Source of the DNA: Lentzea jiangxiensis
GTDB taxonomy: Bacteria > Actinomycetota > Actinomycetes > Mycobacteriales > Pseudonocardiaceae
NCBI RefSeq assembly: GCF_900104175.1
Contig: NZ_FNIX01000011.1
Span: forward strand, 62,001 to 126,000
Reading direction: 5' to 3'
Length of the DNA: 64,000 bases
The stretch's first letter is position 1. Each line of letters starts with the position of its first letter. Positions 59,387 to 64,000 of this stretch are shown piece after piece. The notes below the pieces were generated by a model. That model did not search any database, was not told the DNA's origin, and saw only the letters and a program-made list of their open reading frames with translations. A program made the position numbers and the translations under genes.

Positions 59387-60727
59387 ATGTACGCACGCGC
59401 TGCACTGCTCGCCGTACTGCTGGTGGCCGCCGCATCCCCTGTCGCGACGGCCGCTCCGACCTCCACGGTCTACGTCCACGGCACCGACATCGCCGCCGCC
59501 GAAGCCGCGGTCGAGTCGGCCGGTCTGGAGAAGCTCACGAGCTTCCGCAAGATCGGTGTGGTCGCCGCGAGGGGTGATGACGCGCGGATCTCCTCCGCGA
59601 GGGCCAGGACGGGCGTGACCCGCGTCGAGGTCCAGAAGCCGATCAGGTTCCTCGGGTCGACCTCGCACACCGCCACGCGCGGTCTCGACGCCCGCAACAG
59701 CCTCGGCCTGACCGGCGCCGGAGTGTCGGTCGCGGTGATCGACTCCGGTGTCGACCCGACGCACCCGTCGTTCGGCGGCCGGATCGTGCGCAACCTCAAG
59801 AGCCTCTGCCTCGACGGGTCCGCGCAGACGAACTGCGTCGTGCCGGTGCCGGACTTCCTCGACACGGACACGACGTCGCTGGGCGGGCACGGCACCCACG
59901 TCACCGGCATCGCGATCGGCGGTGACGTGCAGACCACCGGTGGCCCCGTGATCCGCGGCGCCGCTCCCGGCGCCAAGGGCGTCGTGATCTCCACCGGCGC
60001 GGCGGTCCTCATCCTCGGCGCGGACGCCGCGCTGAACTGGGTGCTGGAGAACCACCGGGCACCGTGCGGCGCGGACGTGCCCGCGTCCACCTGTCCGCCG
60101 ATCAAGGTGGTCAACAACTCCTACGGCCCGTCCGGCGGCGGCGCGTTCGACCCCGGGTCCGTGACGGTGAAGCTGCAGCGCCAGCTCGTGGCCGAGGGCG
60201 TCGTCGTGGTGTGGGCGAACGGCAACGACGGTGGTGACGGCTCCGCGAACCTGTCCAACCCGCCCGGCGTCGACCCGACCCCCGGCGTGATCTCGGTCGC
60301 CTCCTACGACGACCAGGGGACCGGCACCCGCGACGGCGCCGTGTCGGACTTCTCCTCGCGCGGTCTCGCCGCGGACTCCGCGACCTGGCCGGACATCTCC
60401 GCGCCCGGTGAGAACATCACCTCGTCGTGCCGGCTCCACCTGCCGATCTGCGCGACCGGCCTGCAGCCGCTGAACGGTCCGGGACTGCTCGACCTCGGCA
60501 CGTTCAACACGATCAGCGGCACGTCGATGGCGGCCCCGCACGTCGCCGGGATCGTCGCACAGCTGTTCCAGTCGAAACCGTCCGCGACGCCCGCCGACAT
60601 CGAGCGCGCGCTGAAGTCGACGGCGTACAGGTACGGCACCGGCTACCAGCCCGCCGGGCCGTACACCTCGTCTTTTGACAAGGGAACGGGTCTTGTCGAC
60701 GTGATCGCCGCGGTAAACGCGTTGTAG
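59387..60727 (+). CDS. Secreted subtilisin-like serine protease
   Basis: A 446-residue S8 peptidase, ATG 59387 after GGAGGGTCC. Signal peptide MYARAALLAVLLVAAASPVATA, short propeptide (residues 25-88), catalytic D119 in VAVIDSGVDPTHP, H168 in GGHGTHVTG, S380 in SGTSMAAPHVAG, and oxyanion Asn in VVNNSYG. All four catalytic-site residues are present. Six cysteines suggest disulfide bonds. It is exported and probably self-processed. Confidence 0.95.
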   Translation: MYARAALLAVLLVAAASPVATAAPTSTVYVHGTDIAAAEAAVESAGLEKLTSFRKIGVVAARGDDARISSARARTGVTRVEVQKPIRFLGSTSHTATRGLDARNSLGLTGAGVSVAVIDSGVDPTHPSFGGRIVRNLKSLCLDGSAQTNCVVPVPDFLDTDTTSLGGHGTHVTGIAIGGDVQTTGGPVIRGAAPGAKGVVISTGAAVLILGADAALNWVLENHRAPCGADVPASTCPPIKVVNNSYGPSGGGAFDPGSVTVKLQRQLVAEGVVVVWANGNDGGDGSANLSNPPGVDPTPGVISVASYDDQGTGTRDGAVSDFSSRGLAADSATWPDISAPGENITSSCRLHLPICATGLQPLNGPGLLDLGTFNTISGTSMAAPHVAGIVAQLFQSKPSATPADIERALKSTAYRYGTGYQPAGPYTSSFDKGTGLVDVIAAVNAL

Positions 60728-60926
60728 ATCACGATCGCGCATCGCTCGGCCGGGGAGATCGGGACTTAAGACCTGTATCTGCCCCGGTCGGGTGATGATC
60801 GAGCTGGTTCTTATGGCGGACATGCCTCAAGTCGGGGCAGAATGCAGCGAACGGGTTCCACGGTGATCACCTCACTCGGCAAAGGCGTAGGGGAAGACGT
60901 CCCTCGTCGAGTAGCGGAGGTCAGCA

Positions 60927-61430
60927 GTGAGCACCCGTGGCAGCACCAGTGGCGTGGTTTACGTCCACTCGTCGCCGTCTGCGGTCTGTCCGCACGTCGA
61001 GTGGGCGATCTCGGGCACCCTCGGTGCCCGGGTAGACCTCAGGTGGGCAGCGCAACCAGCGGCACCAGGCCAGTTGCGCGCTGAATGCGCGTGGACCGGA
61101 GACGCCGGCACCGGCGCCAAGCTCGTCGCCGCGCTGCGCGCGTGGCCGATGCTCCGGTTCGAGGTGACCGAGGAACCCTCCTCGGGCCAGGACGGGGAGC
61201 GCTTCTGCTTCGCGCCCGTTCTCGGGCTGTGGCACGCCCGCACCTCGGCCAACGGCGACATCGTCGTGAACGAGGACCAGTTGCGTTCTCTCGCGGCACG
61301 GGTCAGAGGTGGTGAATCCTTCGCGCACGGAGTGGACGAACTCCTCGGTGCCGCCTGGGACGACGCGCTGGAACCGTTCCGCCGCGCGGGTGACGGAGCA
61401 CCGGTGACCTGGCTGCACCGCGTCGGCTGA
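60927..61430 (+). CDS. DUF3145-family protein
   Basis: A 167-residue protein, GTG start (VSTRGSTSGVVYVHSSPSAVCPHVEWAIS). The VVYVHSSPSAVCPHVEWA N-terminus and the WPMLRFEVTEEPS and AWDDALEPFRRAG segments are diagnostic of the actinobacterial DUF3145 family, nearly universal in the class but of unknown function. Upstream is a 199-nt gene-free region. Confidence 0.92.
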   Translation: MSTRGSTSGVVYVHSSPSAVCPHVEWAISGTLGARVDLRWAAQPAAPGQLRAECAWTGDAGTGAKLVAALRAWPMLRFEVTEEPSSGQDGERFCFAPVLGLWHARTSANGDIVVNEDQLRSLAARVRGGESFAHGVDELLGAAWDDALEPFRRAGDGAPVTWLHRVG

Positions 61431-61460
61431 CCGGGTCGTCCAGTCCGGAGTGGACCCCGC

Positions 61461-63179
61461 TCACCGTTTGGGCAGCGGGGTCTCTTCTCGGTGCGTGGGG
61501 TCCCAGGCCAGCATCAGCTGCCCGTAGAGCGCGGACGTCTTGAGCAGGTGCTCGTGGGTGCCGAGCAACGGCCTGCCGCCGTCCATGACCAGCACCCGGT
61601 TCGCCCGCAGCGCCGAGCTCAGCCGGTGCGCGATCACGACGAGAACCCCGCCCCGCTGCGCGAAGACCCGTTCGACGCGCGCCTCGGCGGCGGGGTCCAG
61701 GTGTGAGGTCGCCTCGTCGAGGACGACGACGCTCGCCGACGTCACGTAGACCCGCGCGAGCGCCAGGAGCTGGGCCTCACCGGCGGAAAGTCCCTCACCG
61801 CCGTGGCCGAGCGCGGCGTCCAGGCCGCCCAGGCGGTCCAGGAGCGGTGTGGCGCCGATCTTGTTCACCGCCTCGACGAGGTCCTCGTCGGTCGCCCGCG
61901 GGGCGAGGAGCGCGAGGTTCTCCCGCACCGTGCCCGTGAACAGGTACGTCTCCTGGGGGATCAGCGCGATCGCGTGGTGCCGGACGGCCGGCGCCACGCG
62001 GTGGACGGGGACGCCGCCGAACAGGACGTGGCCGTGGTCCGGGGGCATGAGGCCGGTCAGCAGACCGGCCATTGTGGACTTGCCGATGCCCGACGGACCC
62101 ACGACGGCCAGGTGGTCGCCGGGCCGCAGGTCGAGCGACAGGTCGCGCACCACCGGAACCGCTTCCGGGCTCCATCCGAACGTGACGTCCCGCAGTGCGA
62201 AGTCGCCGCCGGACGGGATCTCGTCGCCGATCTCCACGCCGGTGCGCGGTGCGGCTTCCTGCAGTCGTTTGAGCGCGACCATCAGCCGCATCACGACGGT
62301 GCCGGTGGTGCGGGCCAGACCGTGCAGCGCGGGGTTCACGCTGTTGGTGAGGTAGACGACGGCCGCCAGGACCGCGCCGGTCGTGAGCTGACCCGACGAG
62401 ACGAGCGGGGGAGCGAACGCCACCAGCAGCGCGATGGGCGCGAAGCCGCCGATCGCGATCACCGTGGCGCGCAACGAGTTCGCCCACGCGACCGTGATCG
62501 TGGCCTTGGCCTGCCGGTCGACCTGCCTCGCGATGTCCTCGTAGGCCTCGGTGGCCGCGTCGCAGGCGGCGACGTCGCGCAGGCCGGTCAGCACCGCGCC
62601 GGACGCCTCCGCGGTGCTCTCGTCGGCCATGACGGCGTGGCGCTGCCGTTTGGCCAGGGAGGGGAGCATGAACCCGAAGAGCACCAGCGCGGCCACGATC
62701 GGGAGCACGACCAGCCAGATCAGCGCGGCGGCCGTGGTGGCGAGACCGACGAGCGCGGCGATCGTGGTGACCAGAAGGGCGCGGGCCTGCACCAGCACGC
62801 CCGCGGTGGCGTCGCGCACCACCTCGACGTGCCGGGTGATCATGGCGACGGCGCTGGCGTCCGGGGTGCGGCGGTGCGTCGGATCGCTCAGCACGCCCCG
62901 CACGACCCGCGCGACCAGGGCGTCGCGCATCGGTTCGACGACCGAGCCGAGCCGGGCGAAGACCTGTCGCTGACCCAGCGCGCCGACCACCGCGAGCGTG
63001 GCGAACGCGAGCAGCCACAGCACGCCGGCCAGCGGCCGTCCCGCCGCGAAGCCCCGGTCGACGGCGCTGCCGACCAGCTTGCCGCCGAAGAACGCCGGAA
63101 TGCCCTCGAGCAGTGACCAGGCCAGCAGGACGAGAACGCCCTTGCGGTGTCCTGCCAGCGTGGAGAGGTAGAAATGCAT
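61461..63179 (-). CDS. ABC exporter subunit (membrane + ATPase), second of a pair
   Basis: A 572-residue type I half-transporter, ATG 63179 overlapping the preceding stop (ATGA). Six membrane helices in the first 300 residues, then an ATPase: Walker A VVGPSGIGKST, signature LSAGEAQLLALARV, Walker B VVVLDEATSHLD (catalytic Glu present), switch His in VVIAHRLSS. Together with the upstream partner it forms a heterodimeric exporter for drug, lipid or peptide. Confidence 0.92.
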   Translation of the reverse strand: MHFYLSTLAGHRKGVLVLLAWSLLEGIPAFFGGKLVGSAVDRGFAAGRPLAGVLWLLAFATLAVVGALGQRQVFARLGSVVEPMRDALVARVVRGVLSDPTHRRTPDASAVAMITRHVEVVRDATAGVLVQARALLVTTIAALVGLATTAAALIWLVVLPIVAALVLFGFMLPSLAKRQRHAVMADESTAEASGAVLTGLRDVAACDAATEAYEDIARQVDRQAKATITVAWANSLRATVIAIGGFAPIALLVAFAPPLVSSGQLTTGAVLAAVVYLTNSVNPALHGLARTTGTVVMRLMVALKRLQEAAPRTGVEIGDEIPSGGDFALRDVTFGWSPEAVPVVRDLSLDLRPGDHLAVVGPSGIGKSTMAGLLTGLMPPDHGHVLFGGVPVHRVAPAVRHHAIALIPQETYLFTGTVRENLALLAPRATDEDLVEAVNKIGATPLLDRLGGLDAALGHGGEGLSAGEAQLLALARVYVTSASVVVLDEATSHLDPAAEARVERVFAQRGGVLVVIAHRLSSALRANRVLVMDGGRPLLGTHEHLLKTSALYGQLMLAWDPTHREETPLPKR

Positions 63180-64000
63180 CACTGGCCCCCGGTGAACACG
63201 GCTCGGTAGTCCTCGTCGTTCCACAGTTCGCGATGGGTGCCGGTGCCGCGGACCCGGCCGCCTTCCAGCCACACGACCAGGTCCGCTCTCGCGGCCGTCG
63301 CCGGGCGGTGGGTCACGACCACCCGCGTCCGCCCGGGCAGTGTCGTGGTGAGCGCCTCGTCCACCTTGGCCTCGGTCACGGTGTCCAGGCTCGCGGTGGC
63401 GTCGTCGAGGACGAGCACCTCCGGATCGCGGATGATCGCGCGCGCCAGTCCCACCCGTTGCGCCTCACCACCGGACAGCGGCGCGTCGGCCAGCGGGGTG
63501 TCGTAGCCGTGGGGCAGCCGGACCAGCACGTCGTGCACCTGGGCGGCGATGGCGGCGTCGCGGACCTGCACCTCGTCCGCGTCCGTCCCGTAACCGATCG
63601 AACGGCCGATCGTGCTGCCCAGCAGGGCGGGACGCTCGAAGGCGTACCCGACGGAGTCGTGGCCGGCCACCTCACCGGAGTCCACTGAGGACAGCCCGCC
63701 GAGCACCGCCGCGAGCGTCGACTTGCCCGCGCCGGAGGCGCCGACGACGGCGGTGAACGTGCCGGCCGGGATCTGGAGGCTCACGTCGTGCAACGCGCCG
63801 TCGACGCTGACGTCGCGCAGTTCGATGACGCCGTCGGAGGGCTTGGGCGCGGGACGCCGCGGTACCGGGGTGTCGAGGACCTCGGCGATCCTGGCGGCGC
63901 TGGCGCGGGTCCGTTCGAGCACGGTCAGCTGGGTCATCTGGCCGACGATGCCCATGCCGAGCGCCGCGTAGCCGAGGGCGGCGAGCACGTCACCGGTGCT
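63179..64000 (-). CDS. ABC exporter subunit, partial (N-terminal part outside window)
   Basis: The frame continues past the window end; about 273 residues seen. ATPase: Walker A VVGASGAGKSTL, signature LSGGEAQRVGLARA, Walker B VLVLDDATASLD in which Asp replaces the catalytic Glu, and switch His in VVVTHRPAT. The membrane part precedes it outside. With the coupled next gene (ATGA) it makes a heterodimer with one degenerate ATP site, typical of actinobacterial exporters of this type. Confidence 0.92.
   Translation of the reverse strand, partial: STGDVLAALGYAALGMGIVGQMTQLTVLERTRASAARIAEVLDTPVPRRPAPKPSDGVIELRDVSVDGALHDVSLQIPAGTFTAVVGASGAGKSTLAAVLGGLSSVDSGEVAGHDSVGYAFERPALLGSTIGRSIGYGTDADEVQVRDAAIAAQVHDVLVRLPHGYDTPLADAPLSGGEAQRVGLARAIIRDPEVLVLDDATASLDTVTEAKVDEALTTTLPGRTRVVVTHRPATAARADLVVWLEGGRVRGTGTHRELWNDEDYRAVFTGGQ

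Noticed and set aside
61438..61455. Weak hairpin GTCCA-N8-TGGAC between the DUF3145 and ABC exporter genes
   Set aside because: Only five base pairs and no T-run, so a terminator call is not supported even though the genes converge.

Overview
The window is high-GC DNA with dense coding on both strands and many GTG starts and 4-nt start/stop overlaps. It carries typical actinobacterial families: a WhiB-like protein, a DUF3145 protein, DUF2510 and DUF574 proteins, a SARP regulator, MpaB, a class-II-like HelD and a pSAM2-type integrative element. This points to a filamentous actinomycete, and a Pseudonocardiaceae-type genome (Lentzea/Saccharothrix/Actinosynnema-like) is my best guess. The genus is an inference and cannot be proven from the sequence alone.

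Layout. 1-4 kb is core chromosome: the 3' end of dnaG, a coupled small protein, a Tam-like methyltransferase, a YtxH-like protein, tRNA-Asn with a strong terminator, MpaB, a GNAT acetyltransferase and tRNA-Met(CAT). 4.06-15.32 kb is an integrated actinomycete integrative and conjugative element (AICE). It is bounded by a perfect 36-bp direct repeat of the tRNA-Met 3' end. In order it has a frameshifted tyrosine integrase, an excisionase, a RepSA-like HUH initiator, membrane/spread proteins, a WhiB-like protein, an FtsK/TraB-like DNA translocase and several small element proteins, all on the minus strand. A divergent control region with three GGGGGTCTAAAC repeats follows, then a coupled HTH-sensor/PP2C-phosphatase pair, two very large palindromes and one orphan gene. 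15.6-20 kb: SDR remnant, AraC regulator, Fsr-type MFS pump, exonuclease III. 18.6-21.1 kb: a coupled operon for a secreted protein, a 43-aa lipoprotein, a response regulator and a histidine kinase. 21-26.4 kb: regulators (TPR protein, zinc-ribbon protein, STAS protein, LuxR/STAND ATPase) and a DHFR-like reductase.

26.4-30.5 kb is an envelope locus: an LCP protein, two small membrane proteins and a fusion of a catalytically degenerate NodB domain with a GT2 glycosyltransferase. 30.5-38.1 kb holds two P450/ferredoxin pairs pointing toward each other around a TPR protein and an AfsR-type SARP. 38.1-41.5 kb is a resistance/oxidation block: an ABC-F protein with a recognisable leader-peptide attenuator, a TetR regulator, and a divergent FAD monooxygenase behind a double operator. 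41.6-46.7 kb: a bacterial nitric oxide synthase, an amino-acid permease starting 4 nt after it, and the three-subunit NAD(P) transhydrogenase. 46.6-51.7 kb: a PAS-GGDEF-degenerate-EAL protein, a DUF574 methyltransferase, a MarR/MFS divergent pair and a CrcB1/CrcB2 fluoride-channel pair. 51.8-64 kb: HelD, MarR, small membrane proteins, TetR, a flavoprotein disulfide reductase-like enzyme, a VOC protein, a membrane protein, a secreted subtilase, a DUF3145 protein and a heterodimeric ABC exporter that runs off the window.

The AICE is the main accessory region. Its replication, transfer and excision genes are complete in outline, but the integrase is split by a one-base frameshift, so as sequenced the element looks trapped unless the shift is an error or is bypassed.
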